DNA from: Candidatus Methanomethylophilaceae archaeon
GTDB taxonomy: Archaea > Thermoplasmatota > Thermoplasmata > Methanomassiliicoccales > Methanomethylophilaceae
Direction of reading: 5' to 3'
DNA length: 64,000 nucleotides
Assembly: GCA_944320485.1 (NCBI GenBank)
Contig: CALUHQ010000050.1
Span: forward strand, 24,013-88,012
Shown here in pieces: positions 19,200 through 28,666 of the stretch. The notes below the pieces were generated by a model. The model was given only the letters and a program-made list of their open reading frames with translations, had not been told where the DNA came from and ran no database searches. The position numbers and the translations under genes are program-made. Position 1 is the first letter of the stretch. The number at the start of each line of letters is the position of its first letter.

Positions 19200-22100
19200 A
19201 TCTGACCTCCCAGAACAAAGTAAGATACGACTGCCAGGATCGCTACGATGGCTGCAGGAACTAGTACGACAAAGGTACTGCTCGCGACAGCGACGATGAA
19301 GAGAATCACAGCCAATACAGCCAGAACGATCCAGATGTACGACGTCCAGTCCTCCCCCTCATGCGAGGGATCGTCGGGACTCTGTCCGCCTGTGGAGATC
19401 CAGACGGCCTTGAGGGTCATGTCGCTGTTCACAGGGTTGGTGAAATCGTACTTGCTGCCGTCATCCGAGTACCATCCGCCGAAAGTGAATCCGTCCCTGA
19501 CGGGGGTCTCGGGCTCCGATACGGTACCTCCAGCGATGATCCACTGATCCTCGACATCGGTTCCTCCAGACGTGACGAACTCCACATGGTGCTCCCACAC
19601 ATCGGTCTCCATGACACGGATGGTGAACGTCGCCATGGTCGGACGGTAGTCGTCGCCATCAGTGACGGTGATGGTTAGCTCATAGGTGCCAGGTTCGAAC
19701 GGGGTGCCACGGATTGTGTGCCCGTTCACGTTCAGCCAATCCGCGGCGGAACCGCGGATGGTCACCGAGAACACGTCGATGTTCGTGGTGACCTCGTAGG
19801 TATACTGCGTCCCGACATCGGTGCGGTCCGCAGGCTCGGATGTCAACTGGATGATAGTGTTGTCGATGAGGTGCCATACCGCGAACAGAGTCGCATCCCT
19901 GACTCCGGAGACGAAGATCTCGCCGGGCTGATACTCAACATCCCCTCCATAGGATGTAGACCAGCCAAGGAACTCGAATCCCTCCATCGTCGGGATCTCG
20001 GATGTTATCTGGAAGCTGTGGATCGTCCCATCGCCTATCTCGATGATGGTCTGAGGAGCGCCCGATGCGCCCTCGCCCACGTCGAACGACAAGGTGAACA
20101 CCGTGTCCTCGGACTGCCAGACAGCATAGAGGACGGTATCGGAGTCTATCACGGATATTACGTCACCCGGCTGGTACACAGCCTCAGAGGGGTCGTCCGC
20201 CGTCGCCCATCCCATGAACACGAAGCCATCCCTTACAGGCGGTTCGGAGGGTATCCCGAACTCGTAGCATCCGTCAGCGGAAGAACCGCTGACAGCATCG
20301 ATCTCGGAACCGCCTTTGGTGTCGAAGGTCAGCGTGTACTCCACGAACCTGTCCTCCTCCATCCAGACAGCGTACAGTGTGGTGTTGATCGCGTGGGATA
20401 CGAACTCGTCTCCCCCGACGTACTCGACGGGGCCCCCGTCGTATGTCGCCCATCCTGTGAAGACATACCCCTCTCTGACCATGCCGTCGGACGACGGTAT
20501 GATGAATTTGGCCTGTCCGTCCTGGGAAGGTCTGGTCATCTCCGACGGTGCGCCCGTCCCATCGCCAACGTCGAAATACAGATGGAAGTCGACGGATGCG
20601 GAATAGGGAAGCCACACGGCGTAGAGTGTGGTGCTGATCGATGTGGCGGTGTACCTCTGCCCAGGCTGGATCTCGGCGGAACCGCCCTCCGACACCGCCC
20701 ATCCGAGGAAGAGGAAGCCGTCCAGCTCCGGAACTGTATCGGGTATCGTGAACTCGTAGGAGTCCAGAGAGTATCCTGTCAGGGGCGACATCCCGCTGCC
20801 GTCTCCGGTGTCGAAGGACAGGGTGAACAGGGAGAACTCCTGCCACACGGCGTAGAGCGTGCTGTGCTGTACGGTAGCGACGAAGCTGTCGCCTGGATGG
20901 TATGTGACCGCACCCCCGTCGGAGGTGGACCACCCCAAGAACCCGAAGCCCTCCCTCTCTGGAATAGTGGACGGTATGGTGAACTCGTAAGTGTCCTTGA
21001 CGGTCGTTCCCGTCTGATCCTGCGAGATCCATGTCCCGCCTCCGAGTTCGAAGGACAGTGTGAACGGCATAGGGAGCCTCTGCCATACGGCGTAAAGATC
21101 CGTCACGGGTTTGAGCAACGTGATCTGTGAACCCGGCTGGTATGCGACGGTTGAGGAACCGTCCTCGACTGCCCATCCGAGGAAGAGGTGATACTCGTCC
21201 CACTCGGGCTGGACGGACGACACGGTGGCCGTATACGAGGATGAGACGGTCACGAAGGTGTCCACGTCCGGTCCGTCGATCCCCCCGTTCAGATCGTATC
21301 TGATTTCGAAGACGTTGCCCTCGATCTCCTGCCAGACAGCATAGAGAGTGGTCGTACCGGTCTGTTTGAACGTATAGGGCTCTCCGGGCATCACATTGGG
21401 AGTCTTGGACTCCGAACTGACATCGGACCATCCAAGGAAAATGTGGAACTCGTCCCATGTCGGTATGTCGCTGGAGATAGGAACGGAATATGTGTCGTTG
21501 ACGGTCTCATAGGTGTCACCCGTAGGGGCGCCATGTCCGCCGTTGGCATCGTAGGCCAAGGTGTAGTAGTGAATCTCCTGCCAGACGGCGAATATCTCGG
21601 TAGTGTCGACGTGGACGACGGTGAACTTATCGCCTGCGACCATTATGCCGTCGTCACTCGGTTGGGTATTCTGATTCGTGGACCAACCTACGAACCTGTA
21701 CCCCTCACGGGTCGGTTCGGTTGACGAGATCGTGAACTCGTAGGTCGTCTGCGCCCCGGTGTTCGTGCCTGTGGCATCGCCGGGTCCGCCCTGACCCTCG
21801 TTAGGATTGTAATGAAGGGTGTAGTTGTTGATGGTGATCGTCCAGACATCGTAGAGATTGATCTCCTTAGTTCCCGCGTCAACGGAAATCCTCTCTCCGG
21901 GCTCGTACATGGCGGATGTCGCACCAGACGTCTCAGACCATCCCAGGAAGGTATACCCGGAGCGATACGGGATCTCCTCGGAGACGTAGAACCAATCCGA
22001 ACCTCCCTCGATGATCACTATGGAATCCTCGGTCGGACCCCCCGTTCCCAGCGTGACGTGGTAGTAAACGTTGGTCTCCAATCCCCAAATCGCATAGTAC

Positions 22101-23386
22101 GTGTACCCATCCCTGAGACTGGCATAGGCGCCCCCGTTGTACAGCGACCCGTTGCCGTCCTCGTCGGTGCACCATCCCATGAAGGCATATCCCGACCTCG
22201 AAGGTTCGCTGTTGGGGAGGTATCCGTAGCCGCTGGAACTGCCGGACACCTTGTAGATGTCGGACGGGCCACCGGAACCGCCTTTAGCATCGAAGGAGAT
22301 GTGGTTCACATAGAACGTCCTCTCGTCGTACTCGCCAGAGCCGTCGGTCGCACTCACACGGACGGTGAACGCCCCCGATCCGTTGCCTGTGGCGACGAAC
22401 CTGCGCTCCGAATCGTTGGTGTACTCGTGGCTCTCCTCCATCGTCACGAGGTTGGAACCTTCGACGACGGACCATGAGAGCTCGGGGTTGTAGGCGTTGG
22501 TAGGGAACGCATCGGCGGTGATTATGAGGTCGTCACCGCTGGAGAACCCCTGATAGATGGCAATGGATGTCACGAGCCTCGCGGTGACCGTCACCTCGAA
22601 GGTGGCGGAGGTGTTGCCGTCGGAGGACTCGCAGATGACGACGATCCTCCCAGGGTCGCTTCCCTGGATGACGCACGTGCCTCCTGTCGATGTGTCCGTG
22701 GTCCTGGTGATCTTCCCGTACTGCGAACCCGACTGGATGTCCCACTCCACATGACGGTCGTCAGCCGTCGTGGGAGATGTGGTGGCGGTTAGGGTGATCG
22801 TCCCGCCGGTCGTCACGCTGTCGGAGGATGACGAGGATCTTATGCTGATGCTCTGGACGAGACCCGCGTCGGGATCGACGGCACGGATCACGAAGGACCT
22901 GTTCTCGTCAACCTCGTAGCTGCCACCAGACTGGACGTAATGGTAGCTGACCGTAATGGTACCCGCCTTGCTCACAGTCCCAGAGACTGAGGTGTCCCCA
23001 GACGTGCTGACGGACAGCCCGTACCCAGAAGTTACGGATCTGAAGTTGTATGTGTAGTTGCTCGATCCGTGGGACCAACTGTCAATGCATCCAGTGATGC
23101 TGACCGATGCTCCCACACTGACGTAGACATCGCTCAGCACCGGCACGTTCGTACCGCTGATGTCGATGTCTATCGCATCGTAGGGGTCGGAACTACTGCC
23201 GCTGGGGTTCTCTCCCGTCCATGTGCCCGAGGCGTCCGACTCATCGGTCAGCGCGAAGCCGACCGACAGGGCGGATACGACGAACAGGAGGACAGCGACC
23301 ATCGCAAAGAGCACCTTTCTGTGCTCATCCACGACAGATACCCCCTTTCCCCATCCCGACGATGCGGAATGCGTATTCATTCTCAA
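19196..23386 (-). CDS. giant InlB-repeat surface protein, operon head
   Basis: A 1396-aa protein, the largest in the window. Hydrophobic signal segment at about 29-48 ('FAMVAVLLFVVSALSVGFAL') after a basic stretch. Big_2-like Ig domains at about 150-380, eleven InlB repeats at about 385-1250 ('GYTFLGWSETSG', 'GFGFLGWSTSDG' and others), a cadherin-like Ig domain ('WLNVNGHTIRGTPFEPGTYE') at about 1220-1290, a last repeat, and two C-terminal TM helices. ATG 23386 or 23380 could be the start. First gene of the surface operon that runs to 11661; promoter copy D lies about 110 bp upstream. Confidence 0.87.
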   Translation of the reverse strand: MRMNTHSASSGWGKGVSVVDEHRKVLFAMVAVLLFVVSALSVGFALTDESDASGTWTGENPSGSSSDPYDAIDIDISGTNVPVLSDVYVSVGASVSITGCIDSWSHGSSNYTYNFRSVTSGYGLSVSTSGDTSVSGTVSKAGTITVSYHYVQSGGSYEVDENRSFVIRAVDPDAGLVQSISIRSSSSSDSVTTGGTITLTATTSPTTADDRHVEWDIQSGSQYGKITRTTDTSTGGTCVIQGSDPGRIVVICESSDGNTSATFEVTVTARLVTSIAIYQGFSSGDDLIITADAFPTNAYNPELSWSVVEGSNLVTMEESHEYTNDSERRFVATGNGSGAFTVRVSATDGSGEYDERTFYVNHISFDAKGGSGGPSDIYKVSGSSSGYGYLPNSEPSRSGYAFMGWCTDEDGNGSLYNGGAYASLRDGYTYYAIWGLETNVYYHVTLGTGGPTEDSIVIIEGGSDWFYVSEEIPYRSGYTFLGWSETSGATSAMYEPGERISVDAGTKEINLYDVWTITINNYTLHYNPNEGQGGPGDATGTNTGAQTTYEFTISSTEPTREGYRFVGWSTNQNTQPSDDGIMVAGDKFTVVHVDTTEIFAVWQEIHYYTLAYDANGGHGAPTGDTYETVNDTYSVPISSDIPTWDEFHIFLGWSDVSSESKTPNVMPGEPYTFKQTGTTTLYAVWQEIEGNVFEIRYDLNGGIDGPDVDTFVTVSSSYTATVSSVQPEWDEYHLFLGWAVEDGSSTVAYQPGSQITLLKPVTDLYAVWQRLPMPFTLSFELGGGTWISQDQTGTTVKDTYEFTIPSTIPEREGFGFLGWSTSDGGAVTYHPGDSFVATVQHSTLYAVWQEFSLFTLSFDTGDGSGMSPLTGYSLDSYEFTIPDTVPELDGFLFLGWAVSEGGSAEIQPGQRYTATSISTTLYAVWLPYSASVDFHLYFDVGDGTGAPSEMTRPSQDGQAKFIIPSSDGMVREGYVFTGWATYDGGPVEYVGGDEFVSHAINTTLYAVWMEEDRFVEYTLTFDTKGGSEIDAVSGSSADGCYEFGIPSEPPVRDGFVFMGWATADDPSEAVYQPGDVISVIDSDTVLYAVWQSEDTVFTLSFDVGEGASGAPQTIIEIGDGTIHSFQITSEIPTMEGFEFLGWSTSYGGDVEYQPGEIFVSGVRDATLFAVWHLIDNTIIQLTSEPADRTDVGTQYTYEVTTNIDVFSVTIRGSAADWLNVNGHTIRGTPFEPGTYELTITVTDGDDYRPTMATFTIRVMETDVWEHHVEFVTSGGTDVEDQWIIAGGTVSEPETPVRDGFTFGGWYSDDGSKYDFTNPVNSDMTLKAVWISTGGQSPDDPSHEGEDWTSYIWIVLAVLAVILFIVAVASSTFVVLVPAAIVAILAVVSYFVLGGQI

Positions 23387-23417
23387 TCTGGTGCATAATT
23401 ACTCTCCTGCGCAGAAG

Positions 23418-23440
23418 CCGTCCAGACGCCGTCTGGACGG
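23418..23440. promoter_or_regulatory. 11-bp inverted repeat in the leader of the surface operon
   Basis: CCGTCCAGACG-C-CGTCTGGACGG, a perfect 11-bp arm palindrome 32 bp before the start of the 1396-aa gene and downstream of promoter copy D. It could be an operator or a strong leader hairpin that controls readthrough. Confidence 0.5.
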
Positions 23441-23493
23441 TATGCGGACGATCGAGTGAGTGAAGGATTATGAACAGAGGAATGCCGATGGAT

Positions 23494-23527
23494 GGAGTGA
23501 TGCTACAAATCGAAAACACTTTTAAAG
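23494..23527 (-). promoter_or_regulatory. promoter module copy D
   Basis: On the plus strand GGAGTGATGCTACAAATCGA then AAACACTTTTAAAG. It sits in the 311-bp gap between the operon head at 23386 and the end of the next operon at 23698. No plausible rightward gene lies after it, so leftward transcription (TATA = CTTTTAAAG read leftward as CTTTAAAAG) is indicated, with a leader of about 115 nt. Confidence 0.5.
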
Positions 23528-23647
23528 CGTTCAAAGCGGAACAGAACCCAGCAGAATGAGAGAACCGATCCGCATACATCCCCGGAACAATTTCGTGACC
23601 GAACCTACGTGATTCGGAGAGATCTGACGAAAATCAAGAGAACAAAG

Positions 23648-23663
23648 GTGCGGAGGACCGCAC
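23648..23663 (-). terminator. terminator of the DGR operon
   Basis: On the minus strand GTGCGG-TCCT-CCGCAC followed by CTTTGTTCTCTTGATTTTC, a 6-bp GC stem and a T-rich run, 35 bp after the stop of the last gene (23698) of the operon. Confidence 0.6.
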
Positions 23664-23697
23664 TCTGACGGCCCTCCAAGACGTTTAGATCGAGGTT

Positions 23698-24765
23698 TCA
23701 GAATGGGGCCCTGCCGTATACCATCGGGGCCCCCGTAACCGTACCCGAACCAATCGGGACCGTCGCGGAACCGTTGTATCCAGATCCGTCATAGATGACG
23801 TGTGTCCAGTTGCCGTCCCCGATATGATATGCGGAGCTCAGATGCCCCACATCGCTGTGCATGTTGTCGATAGCTGTCTCCACATAGGCGAAGCGTGTAC
23901 CGTCGACATCGAAGACGGCGCTTCCGTCTGCTGACTCACCGTCAGCCAATGAGACTGCGGCCGACATGTGTCCCATGGTCGAGGACTCGAAGGCGACGAA
24001 ACCCACGTCGAGACCCAGGCGGAGACCGAGGTTGACGAACAGCGTGGCGGTGTCCTCGCAGTCGCCGTATCCCGTGTAAAGGGTCTCCTCAGCCGACGCC
24101 CAGAACTCGGTCGTGCCATACTGCTCAGAATCCGACATGTACTGGATGATGTCTTGGACGAAGTACGCCAACACAGTAGCCCTCTGGATGTTCGTGAGAC
24201 CGTCCATGATGGGTTCCAGGTACTCAACGGCCTGATCGACGGCGGAGGAGTCGTCCAGCATGAACACCGGCATAGGATCGGCATAGGTGGCATGGCGGAG
24301 CCTGCCTTCATCCGTCACGGACGACCAGTAGTCCCCACTCCACATGTTGACCGAGAACACCATGTTCCTAGTCAGGCCCGAGACCGAACCGTCCGAGGCG
24401 AACATCGGCATGCTCCAACCGTACTCGACGGACTTGGTGAAGCCCTCGCTGAACACCGCCTCGATAGATTCCACGGAATCGGTCGGGAAGGTCTCGATCA
24501 TCCTGTCCGAGACCATCGTCCCGTCATCGAACCACCCGTAGAAGGACATCCCGTCCTCTGGGACGGCCCTGACGGTGAGCTCGGAGCCGTAGTCCGCGAC
24601 GACCTCTACGTGTCCGAGGGAGATGTCGCTGGACTCCGGCGGGGTGACGTCGGTACCGGAAACGTCGATGCCCGATCCCCCCTCCTCATCGAGATGGGAT
24701 GCCACGGCGTAGACGCCGACGGCAACTAGGATGGTCGCGACGATGATCGCCAGCACTCTGTTCAC
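23698..24765 (-). CDS. transglutaminase-like surface protein, copy 2
   Basis: A 355-aa protein. N-terminal anchor or signal helix (4-23). A divergent InlB-type unit (about 50-105, 'GMSFYGWFDDG'). Then a transglutaminase-like cysteine-protease fold with the nucleophile in 'TGYGDCEDTATLFVNLG' (about 230-246) and the His in 'MGHMSAAV' (about 262). Such domains cleave or cross-link proteins, sometimes making isopeptide bonds; substrate unknown. Paralog of 30153-31736. Last gene of the DGR operon, 11 bp after the PKD protein gene. Confidence 0.8.
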   Translation of the reverse strand: MNRVLAIIVATILVAVGVYAVASHLDEEGGSGIDVSGTDVTPPESSDISLGHVEVVADYGSELTVRAVPEDGMSFYGWFDDGTMVSDRMIETFPTDSVESIEAVFSEGFTKSVEYGWSMPMFASDGSVSGLTRNMVFSVNMWSGDYWSSVTDEGRLRHATYADPMPVFMLDDSSAVDQAVEYLEPIMDGLTNIQRATVLAYFVQDIIQYMSDSEQYGTTEFWASAEETLYTGYGDCEDTATLFVNLGLRLGLDVGFVAFESSTMGHMSAAVSLADGESADGSAVFDVDGTRFAYVETAIDNMHSDVGHLSSAYHIGDGNWTHVIYDGSGYNGSATVPIGSGTVTGAPMVYGRAPF

Positions 24766-24776
24766 GTCCCATCACC

Positions 24777-26288
24777 TCAGAGCATGATGTACGTCACAAC
24801 CGCCGCCATGGCGCAGATAACCGCCAAGGCAACGAGAACATAGCTCACGGGTCTGACAGCGAACACTACCGCGAAAATCACTGCGAGAGCTCCGAAGAGG
24901 ATCGGCAACCACCAGAGGTCGTTCCCATCATCGTCGCTAGGCTCATCTGGCTGTTCTGGGGCGGGCGGATCTGTCTCATAGGAAGAACCTGTGGATGCGT
25001 CGTACATGATGTAGACCACGTTCTCCCCACTGGTGTTGTAGGCGCTGACCGTTATCAGGTAATCGGCCATGGCATCGTAGGTGTGTTCGGAACTGTAAGT
25101 GTTGGTGGAGGTGTCTCTCGTGGGAACATCGCTGATCTCGGATCCGTCACCCCAATCGAACCTGATGCCCTGGGCGTCCCCTATCAGGGCCGACACGTTG
25201 ATGCTCAGGTTGTTCTCCGGGTCGGGCGTGACCGTGACGTCCTCCATGCTGGGGATCGACAGGTAGCTCATACCCGCCCACACACGGAGGGTGACAATCT
25301 TCGAGTCCGACACCTCTGTACCGTCGGCGGATGTGCCTGTGGCCGTGACGGAGAAGCTGTACTCCTTGTAATAGGGCCTGACGGGACGCTCGCCGAAATC
25401 GACTGCATCAGGGTCGAAGGTGACTGTGCCGTCGCCCTTGGAGGCGACGAGGCCGCTGACCGCGGGCACGACCTGGCCGATCTGGACACCTGTCACGGAG
25501 ACGAAATCCGCATCGTCGTAGTTGGTCGTCACGGTGTACGTGTTCCTGTCGACATCCTCGCATCCGACATAGGTCTCGATGACGTCGGGGGACGTTATCA
25601 CGAGGTCCTGGCCGAACCCCACCGTGACGTGGACGGTGGCCGTCTCGTCTGCGAGGGAACTGCCCTCTGCGGTGGCGGAGTTGGTGGCGGTGATGTCGAA
25701 GCTCAGGCTGAACCCCTCGATGTCCTCGGGGATGTCCTGGGTGATCACGACGCGGTTGGTCTCCTGATCCCATCCGATGTAGTCGTTCTCGGGGATGTCG
25801 CAGACGACAGTGGTCTCGGTGCCTGCTGTGGCCTGGGAGATCGTCGGTGCGTACACCACCGTCCCTGCGGTCTGCCCGCCGATGACGCCTCTGCTGACGC
25901 TGCTCTCGTAGTATCCGTCTATCGTGACATGTCCGTATATCTTGAACTCGATGTTCTGTGACGCGGACTGAGTCAGATCAGAATCCACGGTGGACGTCCA
26001 TACAGCAGTGACGACGGCATGGAGGTCTCCGGAAGTGTCGATGCTGCTGAAAGATGCTCTCATGGTGCCTGTCTCCGCATCCCATACGACACCCTCGGAC
26101 CCTGAGACGGTGATCTCCGAATCCAGATTTGTCGTCGGCACGTAGATGCACGTCTGACCCGTCCTCATCTCTAGTGTGTAGATCTCGGAGTCATCAGCAT
26201 CGACGCCCTGGCCGAGGACCACGAGTCCTGAGAACATGACAACCCCAATGACCAACGCGACCAAGGCCTTGTTCATACTCTCGTTCAT
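24777..26288 (-). CDS. PKD-domain membrane surface protein, copy 2
   Basis: A 503-aa protein. Signal peptide about 8-30, three or four Ig-like beta domains, a PKD-like domain with 'GIRFDWGDGSEISDVP' (about 355-435), an acidic Pro-rich linker, and two or three C-terminal TM helices. The same plan and C-terminal helix pattern occur in 31822-33498, so the two are paralogs. GGGAGGAATAAG precedes the ATG. It lies between the DGR target gene and the transglutaminase gene, and may be a structural partner of both. Confidence 0.8.
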   Translation of the reverse strand: MNESMNKALVALVIGVVMFSGLVVLGQGVDADDSEIYTLEMRTGQTCIYVPTTNLDSEITVSGSEGVVWDAETGTMRASFSSIDTSGDLHAVVTAVWTSTVDSDLTQSASQNIEFKIYGHVTIDGYYESSVSRGVIGGQTAGTVVYAPTISQATAGTETTVVCDIPENDYIGWDQETNRVVITQDIPEDIEGFSLSFDITATNSATAEGSSLADETATVHVTVGFGQDLVITSPDVIETYVGCEDVDRNTYTVTTNYDDADFVSVTGVQIGQVVPAVSGLVASKGDGTVTFDPDAVDFGERPVRPYYKEYSFSVTATGTSADGTEVSDSKIVTLRVWAGMSYLSIPSMEDVTVTPDPENNLSINVSALIGDAQGIRFDWGDGSEISDVPTRDTSTNTYSSEHTYDAMADYLITVSAYNTSGENVVYIMYDASTGSSYETDPPAPEQPDEPSDDDGNDLWWLPILFGALAVIFAVVFAVRPVSYVLVALAVICAMAAVVTYIML

Positions 26289-26309
26289 CTTATTCCTCCC
26301 GTCCTGGAA

Positions 26310-26328
26310 GGGGTCCCTGTGGGACCCC
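26310..26328 (-). terminator. intercistronic hairpin after the DGR target gene
   Basis: GGGGTCCC-TGT-GGGACCCC, a perfect 8-bp stem in the 50-bp gap between the variable protein gene and the next gene. It could be a partial terminator or RNA-stability element that adjusts downstream expression. Confidence 0.45.
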
Positions 26329-26338
26329 GTTTAGGACG

Positions 26339-28666
26339 TCAGAGAACGCGCCTGAGCACGACCCCCGCAACGATTACAATCGCGATCGCCACAACAGCGT
26401 AGACCAGTATTCCGGGTCCGTCGTCCTCGTTTCCAGAGTCGTCGGTTCCGTCTGTGGTGTCAACGGTGTATGTGGAGACGGCATAGTCGCCGTCAGCATT
26501 GGTTACAGTCAAGGTGACGGTGTAGACCCCGGGTTCGGTGTACTCGTTGTAGGCGAGGACATCATCGGAGGTGTTCCCGTCGCCGAAGTCCCAATGGACC
26601 TGGTACCTTCCGTCACTGTCGGTTGCATCGAAGTAGTACAGCGAGCTGGTTCCAAGAACAGCGGTGATCTGGGCGTTGGCCGTGGGCACCGAGGTGAACA
26701 CCAGAGGGGGAACCCCCTTGGCGTACAGTGTCGTGTCCTCGTCAAGCGCCTGGGATGCGTCGTACTCGTTCACGAATCCCGAGTCATAGAACCACCCCTC
26801 GAAGACTCCCTCCACCATCAGCGGGGTGAACACGATACCCGAAGATCCTCCGGGGACCGTCAGTGTCGCGTAGTTCTGGCCTTCCACGATGTAGGTGATG
26901 GTGATCATGGGCATCTGCCATGCGGAGTATGCCGTGACGTTGCCGCTCGGCGTGTACTGTGCCCCGACTGCATAAAAGACGCCGTCGATGTACCATCCGG
27001 TATGGGTGTATCCGTTCACCGTACCCATACTGGGCAGAGTGTATGGGGTACCGTCAGGCTGTGCCCCAGAGGATGTCGCCAACTGATCCGAGGACTGACC
27101 GTAGTCGGTCAGCGCGCTGTGGTCGAATGTAATGGTGGAGTTATGTCTCCATACAGACGACACGGTCATGTTCTCCGTCGGCGTTACGGTATAGTTCACG
27201 GCCTGCTGTGATCCGTTCACCATCCATCCGATGTGGGTGAACTCCCCGACCGTTCCCAGGTTGGGGAGCTGGTAGCTCTCATCGGTCGGAACGAGAACGC
27301 TCGTGGCAAGGCCACTCGCGCTACCACCTGCGCCAGTAAGGGCACTGTGGTCAAAGGTTACAGTGTTGCCCGACGCCGGATCGGCGTCGAAAACAAAGGC
27401 CAGGCGCCCCCCAATGCTCGCGGTCGAGGTCGACAACGAACCGTAGGCGTACACACAGGACAACCCGTCGTCCAAGTCGTCGTACGAGCTACCGCCGACA
27501 AAGAGAACGCGGTTACTACTTGAACTGGTCCATATATAGTCATATAGTCCAGACGATGTCGATCCTCCGCTAGCTGTCGGCATACCCCAGAGTTCAGGGT
27601 GTGACGTACACGGTGATGATCCGTAACCAGAGCTGGGAAGAGATTGAGCGATGTAGGTCACATAGGTTCCCGAGGTGGCATCTGTAGGAGATGCGGACTG
27701 GTCGATGTAGTATCCGCTTCTTCCGTTGATGACGATTCCGTCCACAAAGTCGTATACGGATCCCCAGGCGTTCTCGATGAACACCTTGACGGAGTCTGTT
27801 CCGTAAGTGGAGTTGGAGCTCGTTCCCTTGGTTCCAGCATAGGGTCCGGACTGGTCGAGCTCTCCGGTGGTGGTGTAGTAGGGGGTTCCGTCGTAGTAGC
27901 AGTCACCAAGTCCGGCGACTCCCTGTGAATCCCAGGATCCCATCACCGCTAGGGCGCAATATTTGTAGAGCTCCCACTGGTAAAAGTTCCACACCATTGC
28001 GTAGCCGTTCTGTCCCTCGCCATCGGTGTTGACAGTCTGATTGTTGGCGTAGTCACGGAAGGTAGCCCTGGTGGCACTGACCAACGGGTTTGAATCCGTG
28101 GTCGACATCAAAATCGTGGATCCGCCGACTGAAGCGGTGGATGCCTCATAGACTCCGATTCCGATGTATTCATAGACATGTCCGTTGATTGTGTGTGCGT
28201 ATGCCTCTCCGCCCGAATCGGGGTCGTTAGAGAGGACTAGACTGGTCCCGCTGGTCTTCCAGTAGACAGTCGGTAAGCACCACATTACGTTGTAGTCCTC
28301 TCCGGCGATGCTGGTTCCATCGACCAGTTTCGTTAGGTCATCCGGATCCAGATGGCCTATCATCCTGTTGTTCTGTGCAGGATCGAATGCCGCATAAAAG
28401 CTGTTGAACGGCCCGTAACCGTCCTCGTTGAATCCCCAGGAACCAGAGTTAGACCCGTTCAGGCTAGTCCACGTTCCCGTGGTCGAACTGACGCCAATAG
28501 GTGATGTCCCCGATACGGTTCCTGTCGTCGAGATTGTGTAGGTGTAGATGTCGCCAGGTGCCGCGTCGGAGTCGTCATCAATCGCGACAGGGGTGAACAA
28601 CACAACGAGAGACAGAAGAACCGCGAAGGCTGCCATCATCCTACGACGGCTTTCTTTACTGTTCAT
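26339..28666 (-). CDS. DGR target: hypervariable C-type-lectin-like surface protein
   Basis: A 775-aa protein. Signal peptide about 1-34 ('MMAAFAVLLSLVVLFTPVAI' core). Residues about 90-430 form a C-type-lectin-like ligand-binding domain of the kind used by DGRs. Its end (385-425) is the variable repeat: 'RVLFVGGSSYDDLDDGLSC' leading to 'STASIGGRLAFVF', the usual '…GG…GGRL' framework with variable residues between. Three InlB-like repeats (about 430-660), a PKD domain ('YQVHWDFGDGNTSDDV', about 670-745), a TM helix and an RRVL tail follow. The variable domain is thus held outside the cell on a stalk. The ATG lies in the reverse-transcriptase stop (ATGA overlap), with a GAGGT site inside that gene. 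Typical DGR targets end with the variable repeat; here it is in the middle of the protein. Confidence 0.92.
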   Translation of the reverse strand: MNSKESRRRMMAAFAVLLSLVVLFTPVAIDDDSDAAPGDIYTYTISTTGTVSGTSPIGVSSTTGTWTSLNGSNSGSWGFNEDGYGPFNSFYAAFDPAQNNRMIGHLDPDDLTKLVDGTSIAGEDYNVMWCLPTVYWKTSGTSLVLSNDPDSGGEAYAHTINGHVYEYIGIGVYEASTASVGGSTILMSTTDSNPLVSATRATFRDYANNQTVNTDGEGQNGYAMVWNFYQWELYKYCALAVMGSWDSQGVAGLGDCYYDGTPYYTTTGELDQSGPYAGTKGTSSNSTYGTDSVKVFIENAWGSVYDFVDGIVINGRSGYYIDQSASPTDATSGTYVTYIAQSLPSSGYGSSPCTSHPELWGMPTASGGSTSSGLYDYIWTSSSSNRVLFVGGSSYDDLDDGLSCVYAYGSLSTSTASIGGRLAFVFDADPASGNTVTFDHSALTGAGGSASGLATSVLVPTDESYQLPNLGTVGEFTHIGWMVNGSQQAVNYTVTPTENMTVSSVWRHNSTITFDHSALTDYGQSSDQLATSSGAQPDGTPYTLPSMGTVNGYTHTGWYIDGVFYAVGAQYTPSGNVTAYSAWQMPMITITYIVEGQNYATLTVPGGSSGIVFTPLMVEGVFEGWFYDSGFVNEYDASQALDEDTTLYAKGVPPLVFTSVPTANAQITAVLGTSSLYYFDATDSDGRYQVHWDFGDGNTSDDVLAYNEYTEPGVYTVTLTVTNADGDYAVSTYTVDTTDGTDDSGNEDDGPGILVYAVVAIAIVIVAGVVLRRVL
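27371..27389 (-). promoter_or_regulatory. hairpin just beyond the variable repeat
   Basis: CGACGCCG-GAT-CGGCGTCG on the plus strand: a perfect 8-bp stem with a 3-nt loop, 2 nt beyond the 3' end (coding sense) of the VR. In the Bordetella phage DGR a hairpin/cruciform with an 8-bp stem a few nt after VR boosts retrohoming. Same position, so probably the same role. Confidence 0.7.
27392..27512 (-). repeat. DGR variable repeat (VR)
   Basis: 121 bp inside the target gene, matching the TR at 103 positions. The 18 mismatches are all T on the plus strand of the TR (A in coding sense) and become C, G or A. They alter 15 codons, 10 of them Asn in the TR and also Tyr, Thr and Ile, with one silent change. 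The 3' end (coding sense) is the invariant G-rich stretch GGGGGGCGCCTG, a likely initiation-of-mutagenic-homing site. Confidence 0.95.
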
